Source: an uncultured Marinoscillum sp. (lineage in GTDB: Bacteria; Bacteroidota; Bacteroidia; Cytophagales; MED-G16). From it: DNA of 64,000 nucleotides. Location: positions 69,471 to 133,470 of the forward strand of contig CACOFQ010000001.1 in the NCBI GenBank assembly GCA_902626505.1, read 5' to 3'. Shown in pieces: positions 55,697 through 64,000 of this stretch. The notes under the pieces were generated by a model, which saw only the letters and a list, made by a program, of their open reading frames with translations, did no database searches and was not told the origin of the DNA. Position 1 is the stretch's first letter; each line of letters starts with the position of its first letter. The position numbers were made by a program, and so were the translations under genes.

Positions 55697-56143
55697 ATGG
55701 ATTCAAATAGTTACAAGACAAAATACATAAATAAGGAGTCAATTCAAAAGAATTGGTTTGTTGTAAATGCCGATGGAAAGACTTTAGGTAGGTTTTCATC
55801 AGAAGTTGCAAAAGTTCTAAGAGGAAAACATAAAGCTTCATTCACTCCGCACATGGATTGTGGTGATTATGTCATTGTAATAAATTCAGATGGCATAAAA
55901 TTAACTGGTAAGAAATGGAGAGAAAAACAGTATGTTTCTCACAGTGGTTATCCTGGAGGACAAAAAATTACTAACCCATTAGAAATTAAAGAAAAAAAAT
56001 CATCGACATTCATAATTGAGAAAGCGGTGAAAGGAATGTTACCTAAAAATAGATTAGGTAGACAGCTTTTTAGAAATCTATTTGTCTACGAAGATTCTAA
56101 CCATCCCCACGAAGGTCAAAAGCCGAAAGAACTAAATATTTGA
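55697..56143 (+). CDS. rplM: 50S ribosomal protein L13
   Basis: 148 aa, early assembly protein of the large subunit. Motifs: NWFVVNADGKTLGRFSSEVAKVLRGK, GDYVIVINSDGIKLTGKKW, SHSGYPGG and AVKGMLPKNRLGRQLFRNLFVY. First gene of a classic operon with rpsI. The next start follows one base after its stop. Confidence 0.97.
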   Translation: MDSNSYKTKYINKESIQKNWFVVNADGKTLGRFSSEVAKVLRGKHKASFTPHMDCGDYVIVINSDGIKLTGKKWREKQYVSHSGYPGGQKITNPLEIKEKKSSTFIIEKAVKGMLPKNRLGRQLFRNLFVYEDSNHPHEGQKPKELNI

Positions 56144-56144
56144 A

Positions 56145-56531
56145 ATGGAATATATAAGTACAGTAGGAAGAAGAAAAACATCAGTAGCTAGACTATATAT
56201 GAAACCTGGAAAAGGTAATTTCATGATAAATGGTAAAAAATTAGATAAATACTTTGCGTCTGAGCTGTTAAGATTAATAGTTGAACAACCTCTTAAGCTA
56301 GTTGATGTAACAAATAGTTTTGATTTTAAGGTTAACCTCTATGGAGGCGGTCTCAAAGGACAAGCTGAGGCTGTAAGACTTGCTGTTGCTAGGGCACTCG
56401 TTAAAAATGATGAAGAAACAAGACCAACTTTAAAAAAAGAAGGTTTTCTAACTAGAGATCCTAGAATGGTTGAAAGAAAAAAATATGGAAGAAGAAAAGC
56501 AAGAAGAGCATTCCAGTGGGTTAAGAGATAA
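56145..56531 (+). CDS. rpsI: 30S ribosomal protein S9
   Basis: 128 aa. Starts STVGRRKTSVARLYMKPGKG, contains YGGGLKGQAEAVRLAVARAL and ends in the basic tail KKYGRRKARRAFQWVKR, which reaches into the P site and touches tRNA. It sits between rplM and rpsB, as in other bacteria for the first pair. Confidence 0.98.
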   Translation: MEYISTVGRRKTSVARLYMKPGKGNFMINGKKLDKYFASELLRLIVEQPLKLVDVTNSFDFKVNLYGGGLKGQAEAVRLAVARALVKNDEETRPTLKKEGFLTRDPRMVERKKYGRRKARRAFQWVKR

Positions 56532-56537
56532 AATATT

Positions 56538-57347
56538 ATGATTAAAAAATTAGAACATAAAGATTTATTAAAAGCTGGTGTACATTTTGGTCATTTGACT
56601 AGAAAATGGAATCCTAAAATGTCTGAATATATTTTTATGGAAAATAATGGGATTCACATTATTGATCTGCATAAAACCATAGATTGTGCTTACACTGCCG
56701 CTGCATCTTTACAAAACATTGCAAAGTCTGGAAGAAAAATAATGTTTGTTGCCACGAAAAAACAAGCCAAAACTTATGTATCTGAGAAAGCAAAAGAATT
56801 AAATATGCCATATGTAACTGAGAGATGGTTAGGTGGTATGCTTACTAATTTTTCTACAATAAGGAAATCTTTAAAAAAGCTGTCTGCTCTTGAAAATATT
56901 GAAAATTCTGATACATATACTCAAGACTTTTCTAAAAAAGAAAGATTAATGAATTCAAGAGATAAAGATAAGTTAGAAAGAGCTCTTGGTGGAATTTCTA
57001 GTTTAAATAGAATCCCTGCTGCATTATTTGTTGTAGATGTAAATCATGAAGAAATAGCTGTACAAGAAGCTAAGAAACTTAATATTCCAGTGTATGGAAT
57101 GGTAGATACTAACTCTGATCCTAATTCTATAGATTTTGAAATTCCTTCTAATGATGACTCATTTACTTCAGTTTCTACTATAATTGATTATGTATCAGCT
57201 GCCATTGCTGAAGGGTTAAAGGAGAGAGAAAAAATAAAAGAAGAAATTAGAATTAAACAAGAAAAAGAAGCATCTGAGAAGGAAGCAAAAGAAAAAAAAG
57301 AAGCTGAGAAGAAAGCAAAAGATTCTAAGAAAGAAGTAACTAAATAA
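56538..57347 (+). CDS. rpsB: 30S ribosomal protein S2 with charged tail
   Basis: 269 aa. The S2 core (about residues 1-225) shows LLKAGVHFGHLTRKWNPKM, ERWLGGMLTNFSTIRKS and RIPAALFVVDVNHEEIAV followed by YGMVDTNSDPNSIDFEIPSND. From about residue 227 a Lys/Glu-rich helical tail is added, ending KDSKKEVTK, which is longer than in many phyla. The start context is AAAATATT before ATG. Gap to tsf is 13 bases. Confidence 0.97.
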   Translation: MIKKLEHKDLLKAGVHFGHLTRKWNPKMSEYIFMENNGIHIIDLHKTIDCAYTAAASLQNIAKSGRKIMFVATKKQAKTYVSEKAKELNMPYVTERWLGGMLTNFSTIRKSLKKLSALENIENSDTYTQDFSKKERLMNSRDKDKLERALGGISSLNRIPAALFVVDVNHEEIAVQEAKKLNIPVYGMVDTNSDPNSIDFEIPSNDDSFTSVSTIIDYVSAAIAEGLKEREKIKEEIRIKQEKEASEKEAKEKKEAEKKAKDSKKEVTK

Positions 57348-57360
57348 ATTTTCAAAAATT

Positions 57361-58197
57361 ATGTCAGTAAATATTTCTGCAAAAGAAGTAAATGAACTTA
57401 GACAAAAGACTGGTTCAGGTATGATGGATTGTAAAAAAGCACTTGTTGAAGCAGGTGGTCATTTTGATAAAGCTATTGATATTTTAAGAAAAAAAGGCCA
57501 AAAAGTATCTGCAGCAAGATCTAATAGAGAAACCTCTGAGGGAGTTGTTATCTATAAATTGACACCAAATGAAGATAAAGCATCAATCTTATCATTTACA
57601 TGTGAAACAGATTTTGTCGCTAAAAATGATGACTTTCAGGAATTAGCCTCAAATATTTTGAATACTGCATTTGAAAATAATCTTTCAAATGTTGAAGAAA
57701 TTTTAAGTTCGTCATTAGGTACTTCTACTGTTGAAAAAGAGATAATAAATCTTGTTGGAAAAATAGGTGAGAAAATTGAGATTAGAGATTATCAAACTTT
57801 AGAGGGAGAGAAAATTGTTCCTTACATCCACGCTGGAAATAAGTTAGGTGTTTTAGTTTCTTTGGTTAATACATCTTCTGTAGATTATGTTGCAGCTGGT
57901 AAAGATGTAGCAATGCAGATTGCGGCAATGAATCCCATTGCATTAAATAAAGATGGTGTCGACCAATCTGTGATAGATAAAGAAATAGAAATTGGGAAAG
58001 AGCAAGCCCTTAAAGAAGGTAAACCAGAGAATATCGTTGAAAAAATTGCCCAGGGCAAGCTTCAAAAATTTTTCAAAGAAAATACTCTTATGAGTCAACC
58101 TTTTGTGAAAGATAATTCGATGACAATTGAATCTTATTTAGGAACATTTTCATCTGATTTATCAGTTGATAAGTTTTTAAGGATTTCTATTGGTTAA
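57361..58197 (+). CDS. tsf: Elongation factor Ts
   Basis: Nucleotide exchange factor of EF-Tu, 278 aa. N-terminal UBA-like domain with LRQKTGSGMMDCKKALVEAGG; core domains with SFTCETDFVAKNDDF, which contacts EF-Tu, and the C-terminal VDYVAAGKDVAMQIAAMNP. The start follows TTCAAAAATT. The gene ends ten bases from the convergent aminopeptidase gene. Confidence 0.98.
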   Translation: MSVNISAKEVNELRQKTGSGMMDCKKALVEAGGHFDKAIDILRKKGQKVSAARSNRETSEGVVIYKLTPNEDKASILSFTCETDFVAKNDDFQELASNILNTAFENNLSNVEEILSSSLGTSTVEKEIINLVGKIGEKIEIRDYQTLEGEKIVPYIHAGNKLGVLVSLVNTSSVDYVAAGKDVAMQIAAMNPIALNKDGVDQSVIDKEIEIGKEQALKEGKPENIVEKIAQGKLQKFFKENTLMSQPFVKDNSMTIESYLGTFSSDLSVDKFLRISIG

Positions 58198-58207
58198 TAA
58201 TCATTAA

Positions 58208-59497
58208 CTATTTATTCATTAATTCTTCTATCTCCTCAGGATATATAGGTATTCCTCCCATTAAATTAATATTTTTATCTTCTCTTACAAGGATATTATC
58301 TTCTAGCCTAACACCTAAGTTTTCTTCCCTAATATAAATTCCTGGTTCAACTGTAAAAACATTTCCTGGAGATAAGTCAACATAAAAATTACCAACATCA
58401 TGAACATCTAAACCAAGATGGTGTGAAGTTCCATGCATAAAATACTTTTTGAATAAAGGATTTTTTGGATTCTGTTTTTTTACATCATGTTTATCGAGCA
58501 ACTTTATTTCTATTAATTCACTCTCCATAATCTTACCAACTTCTTTATGATATTCATTAATAGTTATACCTGGTCTTAGGATATTAGTAGCTTTATTTTT
58601 AACATTTAGAACAGCATTATATATTTCTAACTGTCTTTTTGTAAATTTTCCATCAACTGGTATAGTTCTCGTCATATCAGACTTATAATTTGAATATTCA
58701 GCTGCAACATCCATCAGGATAAGATCTCCAGATTTACATACAGAATTATTTGTGTTATAATGAAGAGAACATGCATTTATTCCAGAGGCAATTATAGGTT
58801 GATAAGCAAAGCCCTTAGATTTATTTTTTATGAATTCGTGAATAAACTCTGCTTCAACATCGTACTCCCATATATTTGGTTTAATATAACTTAGAACCCT
58901 CCTAAACCCTTTCTCTGTTATATCACAAGCTTTTTGAATTAAGTCAACCTCAGTTTCATTTTTTATCATTCTTAAATCACTTAGAATAGGGTAAGACCTC
59001 TTAATTTTATAAGTTGGATAATATATTTTAATTTCATTAAGGAATCTATCTTGTGGTGTTTCAATTTTAGTACTTGATCTTATATGTTCATTCTTTTCTA
59101 AATAAATGCTTTCTGTCTGAGCTAATATTAGATCTAAAACATTTTTAAAATTATTGTTCCACATAACTGTCTCAATTCCAGATATTTTTCTTGCTTCCTC
59201 TTTTGTAAACTTATTCCCCTCCCAAATAGCTATTTCTTCACTGGTTTCTTTGATAAATAATATCTCTCTCATCTTTTTATCAGGAAAATTAGGAGCTAAA
59301 ATTAGAAATGTATCTTCTTGATCAATCCCTGTCAGATATAAAAGGTTAGTATTTTGAACAAAGTGTAATGTCTCATCTGCGTTTGTTGGCATGAATTCAT
59401 TAGAGACAAATACTGAAGCTGAATTTTTATCAACTCTATCTAAAAAGTTTTTTCTATTATTAATGAAAAGAGAGTTATCAATTATTTCGTATCTCAT
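58208..59497 (-). CDS. Xaa-Pro aminopeptidase (M24B)
   Basis: Aminopeptidase P-type dimetal enzyme, 429 aa. An N-terminal domain of about 170 aa is followed by the pita-bread fold. Metal ligands are in LILMDVAAEYSNYKSDMTRT (two Asp), FMHGTSHHLGLDVHD (His), FTVEPGIYI (Glu) and VRLEDNILV (Glu). No signal peptide, so cytosolic. TATCTTTA, one mismatch from the -7 consensus, lies upstream at 59520-59513 on the minus strand. Confidence 0.94.
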   Translation of the reverse strand: MRYEIIDNSLFINNRKNFLDRVDKNSASVFVSNEFMPTNADETLHFVQNTNLLYLTGIDQEDTFLILAPNFPDKKMREILFIKETSEEIAIWEGNKFTKEEARKISGIETVMWNNNFKNVLDLILAQTESIYLEKNEHIRSSTKIETPQDRFLNEIKIYYPTYKIKRSYPILSDLRMIKNETEVDLIQKACDITEKGFRRVLSYIKPNIWEYDVEAEFIHEFIKNKSKGFAYQPIIASGINACSLHYNTNNSVCKSGDLILMDVAAEYSNYKSDMTRTIPVDGKFTKRQLEIYNAVLNVKNKATNILRPGITINEYHKEVGKIMESELIEIKLLDKHDVKKQNPKNPLFKKYFMHGTSHHLGLDVHDVGNFYVDLSPGNVFTVEPGIYIREENLGVRLEDNILVREDKNINLMGGIPIYPEEIEELMNK

Positions 59498-59554
59498 CAG
59501 TTTATTTTGTCTTAAAGATACATTAATTGTTAATAAATTTTTAATTTGCCTATT

Positions 59555-60205
59555 ATGGATTTTGTTGATAAAAATATCGAGAAATATGTAGAAGCTTTAT
59601 CTGACAAAGAATCCCCTCTTCTTAAAGAAATCAATGAATATACGATTAATCATGTACATCAGCCGAGAATGTTATCTGGTCATCTACAAGGAAGAATTTT
59701 AAGTTTCATATCAAAAATTAAACATCCAAAAAATATTTTAGAAATTGGAACATATACGGGTTATTCTGCCTTATGTCTGGCAGAGGGTCTTCAAGATGAT
59801 GGTAAATTAGTTACTATTGATAAAGATAAAAGTTTATATGAAAAAGTTAATAATTATTTTAATAGGTCGAATTATAAAAATAAAATTGAACAAAAAATAG
59901 GTGAGGCTATTAAGATTATTCCTGAAATCGAATTAAAATTTGATCTTGTTTTTATTGATGCTGATAAGAAAAATTATAAAAATTATTTTGATCAAGTAAT
60001 TCATAAGTTAAATAAAGGCGGGATAATTATTGTTGATAATGTTCTCTGGAAGGGAAAAGTTACTGATATATCTAAGAATCAAAATGATAAAATAGCCGTA
60101 TATATTAATGATTTTAATGAATACATTAAAAAAAATAAAAAAGTTTCAAAATTGATTTTACCTGTCAGAGATGGACTCACACTTATCATAAAAGATGAAA
60201 ATTAA
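59555..60205 (+). CDS. Class I SAM-dependent O-methyltransferase
   Basis: 216 aa from the ATG at 59555 (a TTG three codons earlier is also open). Caffeoyl-CoA O-methyltransferase-like family: NILEIGTYTGYSALCLAEGL binds SAM, DLVFIDADKKNYKNYFD carries the metal-binding Asp and IIIVDNVLWKGKV follows. The acceptor substrate is unknown. It overlaps the next gene by 11 bases. Confidence 0.9.
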   Translation: MDFVDKNIEKYVEALSDKESPLLKEINEYTINHVHQPRMLSGHLQGRILSFISKIKHPKNILEIGTYTGYSALCLAEGLQDDGKLVTIDKDKSLYEKVNNYFNRSNYKNKIEQKIGEAIKIIPEIELKFDLVFIDADKKNYKNYFDQVIHKLNKGGIIIVDNVLWKGKVTDISKNQNDKIAVYINDFNEYIKKNKKVSKLILPVRDGLTLIIKDEN

Positions 60206-61433
60206 AATCACAGTCCTTTTATTCTTTTCCATTTTTATTGAATCTTTTTCTCAAAACTCTCCAAGAGTACCCGAGAGAATAAGAATTGATAATATGGTCT
60301 TGAATATTTCTGATGATGTTATCCCAATTATTCAAAATGAAGTAGATGCTCTTCACCTCAATGAAAAATATTTTCAAATTTATGTTGACAGAATAAATAT
60401 TTTTTTCCCAATTATTGAAAGAATTTTAGAAGAGGAAGAAATGCCAGATGATTTGAAATATTTAGCTCTTCAAGAAAGTGCACTGATTTCAGATGCAGTT
60501 TCCTCATCTGATGCAGTAGGGTTTTGGCAGTTTAAGAAAGAAACTGCTGAAGATTATGGTTTAATAGTAAATGAAAAAATTGATGAGAGAAAAAACATTG
60601 TATCTTCTACCAGAGCGGCTTCTAGATATATAAAGAATAGTAATTATCTTTTTGAAAATTGGATTTTTTCTATTTATTCATATTATCAAGGCCTTAATGG
60701 AGCAAAAGAAGTTGTTGATCCTCAATTATATGGATCAAAAAGAATGATTATTGATGAAAGTACCCACTGGTATATTATTAAATTTTTAGGATATAAAATT
60801 GCTTTTGAAGATTATGCTGATAAAATAAATTACAATAATAATTTTTCAGTTTATGAAAATAAATCATTTATTTCAGTTAAAGACATGTCTGAAAGTTTAT
60901 CAATTGATAAAAGTAAATTATCTTCATTTAATTCATGGATTAAAACTGATCGAATTCCAAATGATAAAATTTACTCTTTTATTATACCTGAAAAAAAGGA
61001 GAATATCTTTAAAATAACGGCTTCAGTTTTATCTGAAAAAGTTAATACTTTAATTGATCAACAAAATAACTCAGCAATTGATGAGAAAATTTTAAGTGTC
61101 ATTTCTAAAAGATCAATTTTTTTAAATGGATTACCAGCCTTTATTGCTGATTCAATAGATAATATAAATGAAATATCATCAACATATAAAATTTCAAAAA
61201 AGAACTTTTTAGCTTATAATGATATTGAAAAAAATCATAAGATAATTCCAGGTATGCCTTATTATTTATCAAAAAAAAGAAGAAAGGGTAGGGTACAATT
61301 ATATTTGAGAAGAGAAGACGAATCTTTATGGGAAATTTCCCAATTATTTGGTGTTCAGCTTTCTTCTTTGAAAAAGATAAATAAGGAAAATAATACTAGC
61401 AAAATTTTGATGAGGAGAAGATCTATTCTTTGA
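60195..61433 (+). CDS. MltD-like lytic transglycosylase with C-terminal LysM-like segment
   Basis: 412 aa with a signal peptide ending ESFSQ. The SLT domain (about 80-200) has LKYLALQESALIS with the catalytic Glu, SSDAVGFWQFKKETAEDYGL and SSTRAASRYIKN. A weak LysM-like repeat lies near the end (LWEISQLFGVQLSSLKKIN). Such enzymes cleave peptidoglycan glycan strands to anhydromuropeptides in the periplasm. Its last 11 bases overlap the convergent oxidoreductase gene. Confidence 0.88.
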   Translation: MKIKITVLLFFSIFIESFSQNSPRVPERIRIDNMVLNISDDVIPIIQNEVDALHLNEKYFQIYVDRINIFFPIIERILEEEEMPDDLKYLALQESALISDAVSSSDAVGFWQFKKETAEDYGLIVNEKIDERKNIVSSTRAASRYIKNSNYLFENWIFSIYSYYQGLNGAKEVVDPQLYGSKRMIIDESTHWYIIKFLGYKIAFEDYADKINYNNNFSVYENKSFISVKDMSESLSIDKSKLSSFNSWIKTDRIPNDKIYSFIIPEKKENIFKITASVLSEKVNTLIDQQNNSAIDEKILSVISKRSIFLNGLPAFIADSIDNINEISSTYKISKKNFLAYNDIEKNHKIIPGMPYYLSKKRRKGRVQLYLRREDESLWEISQLFGVQLSSLKKINKENNTSKILMRRRSIL

Positions 61434-62619
61434 CTATTTTTTCAATAATTTTTCCATCTTTTTTTCCTTTAAGAATTAATTTTTTATCTCCATAATGAGT
61501 CATCTCCTCTTTAACTAGATAATAATTATCATCATAGCTATCAAGCGTGCTTATTTTATCTACTCCTTCCTTACCCCTCCAAATTTCTAAATCTATCTTT
61601 TCCCATTTTTTTGATTTTATAGATTTATATGATGCATCAATTATAGCATTTACAATATAACCATCATAAAAAGTTTCAGAAGGTTTCTCTCCATTTTCTA
61701 AAGAGTCAAACATATTTGCAAACATATGATTATAACCTAATTCATTTAATTCATCTCCTACTGGGAAAATCCATCCTGAATCTGACTCAGCTTTTTCTGC
61801 AACATAATCGCTGCCTTTTCCTGTTGTAAACATTTCGAATCCTGTTCTTAAAAATGAATTAACCCATATTGTACCTTCAGTACCCATTACTTCATCTCTA
61901 AGATCTAACCCACCTCTAAATGTCCAGCTAACTTCAAATTGCCCAATAGCACCATTTTCATATTTGACAAGTCCTATTGCATGGTCTTCAGCATCAATTG
62001 GTTTTACTTGAGTATCGCCCCAACACATCACCTCAATTGGTTTAATGTCTTTACCAATATAATTTCTACTAATTTCTATACAGTGACATCCAAGATCTAA
62101 AATACATCCACCACCTGCTTGCTCTTTATCCCAGAACCATTCGCTATGAGGTCCAGGATGTGTTTCTCTTGATTTAGTCCAAATAATATGACCTAAACTT
62201 CCAGATTTAACACTTTCTAACGCTTTTAAAAATTTTGGGGTATAGCAAAGGTCTTCAAGATATCCTGCAAATATTCCAGCTTTTTCAACAGCTTCTACCA
62301 TTCTTTTTGCTTCTTCTGCATTTCTGCCAAGAGGTTTAGTACATATTACTGCTTTATTATGTTTACAACATAGGTGAACTGCTTCTTCATGTAAATTATT
62401 TGGAAGAGATATACATACGACATCTACGTCCTTATGAGAAATTGAATCTTCCATATTTGTTGTCCAATGTGGGACTTTATAATCTTCAGCAAATTTTTTA
62501 GCACTTTCCTCTCTTCTTGAATAAATAGAAACTACCCTATCTTTATTTCTATATCCGTGGAGTGAATCAGTATAAAATCTTCCGATAAAGCCTGATCCTA
62601 ACATTGAAATTTTTTGCAT
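61423..62619 (-). CDS. Gfo/Idh/MocA family oxidoreductase
   Basis: 398 aa NAD(P)-dependent sugar or cyclitol dehydrogenase-type protein without a signal peptide. Rossmann start ISMLGSGFIGRFYTDSL, then VDVVCISLPNNLHEEAV and AVICTKPLGRNAEEAKRM, where the usual EKP motif reads TKP but keeps the Lys. The C-terminal domain has GGGCILDLGCHCIEISR with the catalytic His region. Substrate is unknown. It follows the MFS transporter gene by three bases on the same transcript, which suggests the transporter brings in the substrate. Confidence 0.9.
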   Translation of the reverse strand: MQKISMLGSGFIGRFYTDSLHGYRNKDRVVSIYSRREESAKKFAEDYKVPHWTTNMEDSISHKDVDVVCISLPNNLHEEAVHLCCKHNKAVICTKPLGRNAEEAKRMVEAVEKAGIFAGYLEDLCYTPKFLKALESVKSGSLGHIIWTKSRETHPGPHSEWFWDKEQAGGGCILDLGCHCIEISRNYIGKDIKPIEVMCWGDTQVKPIDAEDHAIGLVKYENGAIGQFEVSWTFRGGLDLRDEVMGTEGTIWVNSFLRTGFEMFTTGKGSDYVAEKAESDSGWIFPVGDELNELGYNHMFANMFDSLENGEKPSETFYDGYIVNAIIDASYKSIKSKKWEKIDLEIWRGKEGVDKISTLDSYDDNYYLVKEEMTHYGDKKLILKGKKDGKIIEKIVKE

Positions 62620-62622
62620 GAC

Positions 62623-63798
62623 TTATTTATTTTTTTCTTTAAAAAATATGACTAAAAATAGTAAAACTGCACCAGAAATATAGGCTGGAACCATCCATAT
62701 ATCTCCCCAATTTTTTATTCCTTCTATTGTATTACTATCAGTTATAATTCCTGAGAACCATGAACCTATAGTCATACCGATTCCATATGTTGCAACTGTG
62801 AATAGACCTTGAGCAGCATTTTTAATTTTTTCTCCAGCTTTATTTTCTGTATACATATAACCTGTTACAAAAAAGAAATCATAGCATATTCCATGAAGTA
62901 GTATTCCTGAAATTATCATCCAGTAATAAGTTTCTAAATCACCATTTGCAAAAAAGAAAAATCTTAATGCCCAAGCCGCAATACCAATAATTAATATGTT
63001 TTTAACTCCTAATCTATAGTATAGAAATGGAATTGCAAGAATAAAAATAGCTTCAGAAATTTGTCCATATATCATTTTACCAGCTGCACCTTCCATTCCC
63101 AGATCATTTAGAAAAACATTCGCAAATGAATAATAAAAAGAAAGAGGAATACATATTAAAACAGCAGAAATAAAAAATATTAAGTATGATTTGTCTTTTA
63201 GTAAAATAAGACCTTCTAAACCAAAAGTTGAACCATCAGTTTTTCCCTTTGGAGGTACGTTTGGAAGCGAAAAAGAAAATAAACCAAGAATTATCGATGC
63301 TCCAGCTGCTATATAAAAAGTATATGCAATACTTGATACATTATTCTCAAGTTGAAGATTTCCTATTATAAAACCTGCTACTATCCATCCAAATGTTCCA
63401 AAGAATCTAATTACAGGAAAAGTTTTCCCTGAATCACTTACATTAGCAAAAACTATATTATTTGAAAGTGCAACTGTTGGCATATACATCAATGAGTAAA
63501 TAAGTACAGTTATAATAAATAAAAATGATGATGATATCTCAGTAGCATAAATTAATAATAAACCACCGACTATGTGTAAGGCACCCATAGCTTTTTGAGC
63601 AGAAAAATATCTATCGGCTATTGATCCTACAAAAAAAGGTGAAAAAATTGCTGCAATTGCGAATGCACTATATGCTGAACCTATTTCTTCTCCAGAAGAA
63701 TTTAAAATTTTCGCCATATAGGTTCCAGCAGTTACATACCACGCTCCCCAAATGAAATATTGGAGAAACATCATAGTAGAAAGTTTGAAGTTTTTCAT
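62623..63798 (-). CDS. MFS transporter, nucleoside:H+ symporter (NHS)-like
   Basis: 391 aa with about twelve membrane segments. The start LSTMMFLQYFIWGAWYVTAG, with FSPFFVGSIADRYFSAQK and VIRFFGTFGWIVAGFIIGN, matches the NupG/XapB-like branch of the MFS, which in Bacteroidota is often found next to Gfo/Idh/MocA oxidoreductases. The likely substrate is a sugar or nucleoside, but the sequence cannot decide. Confidence 0.88.
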   Translation of the reverse strand: MKNFKLSTMMFLQYFIWGAWYVTAGTYMAKILNSSGEEIGSAYSAFAIAAIFSPFFVGSIADRYFSAQKAMGALHIVGGLLLIYATEISSSFLFIITVLIYSLMYMPTVALSNNIVFANVSDSGKTFPVIRFFGTFGWIVAGFIIGNLQLENNVSSIAYTFYIAAGASIILGLFSFSLPNVPPKGKTDGSTFGLEGLILLKDKSYLIFFISAVLICIPLSFYYSFANVFLNDLGMEGAAGKMIYGQISEAIFILAIPFLYYRLGVKNILIIGIAAWALRFFFFANGDLETYYWMIISGILLHGICYDFFFVTGYMYTENKAGEKIKNAAQGLFTVATYGIGMTIGSWFSGIITDSNTIEGIKNWGDIWMVPAYISGAVLLFLVIFFKEKNK

Positions 63799-63906
63799 AG
63801 TTAATTTGGTTTATTCGTGTCAACAATTATTAAGTTAAAAAAAAAATTTTTAAATTAATGTGATTTTATATCATTATTAAACAGACTAACTCTATAAACC
63901 ATATTT

Positions 63907-64000
63907 ATGAAAAATAATAATTCAAAAAAAAATAGTAGACGAGAATTTTTGAAAAATGGCACTCTAGCAGCTTCAAGTTTTTTTATTGTGCCAAGATATG
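63907..64000 (+). CDS. Start of a Tat-exported protein, probably Gfo/Idh/MocA family (partial)
   Basis: Only 31 codons before the window ends. The N-terminus has a twin-arginine signal (SRREFLK) followed by NGTLAASSFFIVPRY; the FFIVPR pattern is common in Tat-exported Gfo/Idh/MocA oxidoreductases of Bacteroidota, which agrees with the neighbouring oxidoreductase and transporter. The family call is inference from the signal region. The 108-base gap upstream, divergent from the MFS gene, is A/T-rich and shows no clear promoter box. Confidence 0.6.
   Translation, partial: MKNNNSKKNSRREFLKNGTLAASSFFIVPRY

Noticed and set aside
58193..58208. Hairpin GTTAAT-AATC-ATTAAC between tsf and the aminopeptidase gene
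   Set aside because: Six A/T-dominated pairs and no T run on either strand, so it is too weak to call a terminator.
1..64000. CRISPR arrays, tRNA or rRNA genes, insertion sequences, prophage or defence islands
   Set aside because: No direct-repeat arrays, transposase or integrase coding sequences, or structural RNA patterns were seen; all intergenic gaps are under 150 bases.

Overview
The window looks like chromosomal DNA from a low-GC (about 30% by eye), gene-dense member of the Bacteroidota, most likely a flavobacterium-like marine lineage. Evidence for this: start codons lack Shine-Dalgarno sequences and are preceded by A/T-rich contexts. Many genes have a TAnnTTTG promoter element (the Bacteroidota -7 box). 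Ribosomal protein L36 is the zinc-free form. Family members typical of this phylum are present: an LptD-like barrel, a DUF2795-type small protein, a bifunctional DAHP synthase/chorismate mutase, a fused formiminotransferase-cyclodeaminase, and an NHS-type MFS transporter beside Gfo/Idh/MocA oxidoreductases. The species assignment is inference. I see no rRNA, tRNA, CRISPR array, prophage or insertion sequence, and no gene-free stretch over 300 bases.

Layout. 1-5900: end of the spc and alpha ribosomal operons (rplR end, rpsE, rpmD, rplO, secY, infA, rpmJ, rpsM, rpsK, rpsD, rpoA, rplQ), closed by a hairpin terminator. 5905-9669: carA, eno, an FtsB/DivIC-like protein and an M42 peptidase. 9662-13024 (minus): aromatic amino acid genes (DAHP synthase/chorismate mutase, aroB, aroA). 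13069-15772: proline dehydrogenase and lysS. 15769-20208: envelope genes (LptD-like, amidase, MlaD-like). 20205-22649: phosphopantetheinyl transferase, a DivIVA-like protein with a very acidic tail, folB and a DUF1232 protein. 22709-26585: a methylcitrate cycle operon (prpB, prpC, prpD) plus dtd, visibly richer in GC than its surroundings. 26690-30029 (minus): a cation/proton antiporter followed by a large unrecognised exported protein. 30081-33380: MazG, ComB, GcvT, RNase HII and a Spy/CpxP-like protein. 33470-35514: MATE exporter and an acyltransferase. 35563-43383: histidine degradation (hutH, hutU, hutI, fused ftcD) followed by a sodium:amino acid symporter. 43385-47270 (minus): pheT with zapA and a coiled-coil partner, then rpsT with a DUF1684 gene. 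47351-52743: CapA-like, DUF2795, ispD, queA, an ABC permease and recA. 52893-55630: DUF3108 protein and a two-component system. 55697-58197: rplM, rpsI, rpsB, tsf. 58208-64000: aminopeptidase P, O-methyltransferase, MltD-like transglycosylase, Gfo/Idh/MocA oxidoreductase, MFS transporter, and the start of a Tat-exported protein.

How the genes work together. Most of the window is core metabolism, translation and envelope maintenance. Catabolic modules suggest use of amino acids: proline (to P5C), histidine (to glutamate and one-carbon units on tetrahydrofolate) and propionyl-CoA (from branched-chain amino acid or odd-chain lipid breakdown). Packing is tight: seven of ten convergent gene pairs overlap at their 3' ends and there are very few terminators. 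I found no clear new defence or mobile system. The items most worth a second look are the unrecognised exported protein downstream of the antiporter, the promoter boxes lying almost on the start codon, the symmetrical sequences upstream of queA/ABC permease and recA, the duplicated insert in the AGCS symporter and the acidic DivIVA-like protein.
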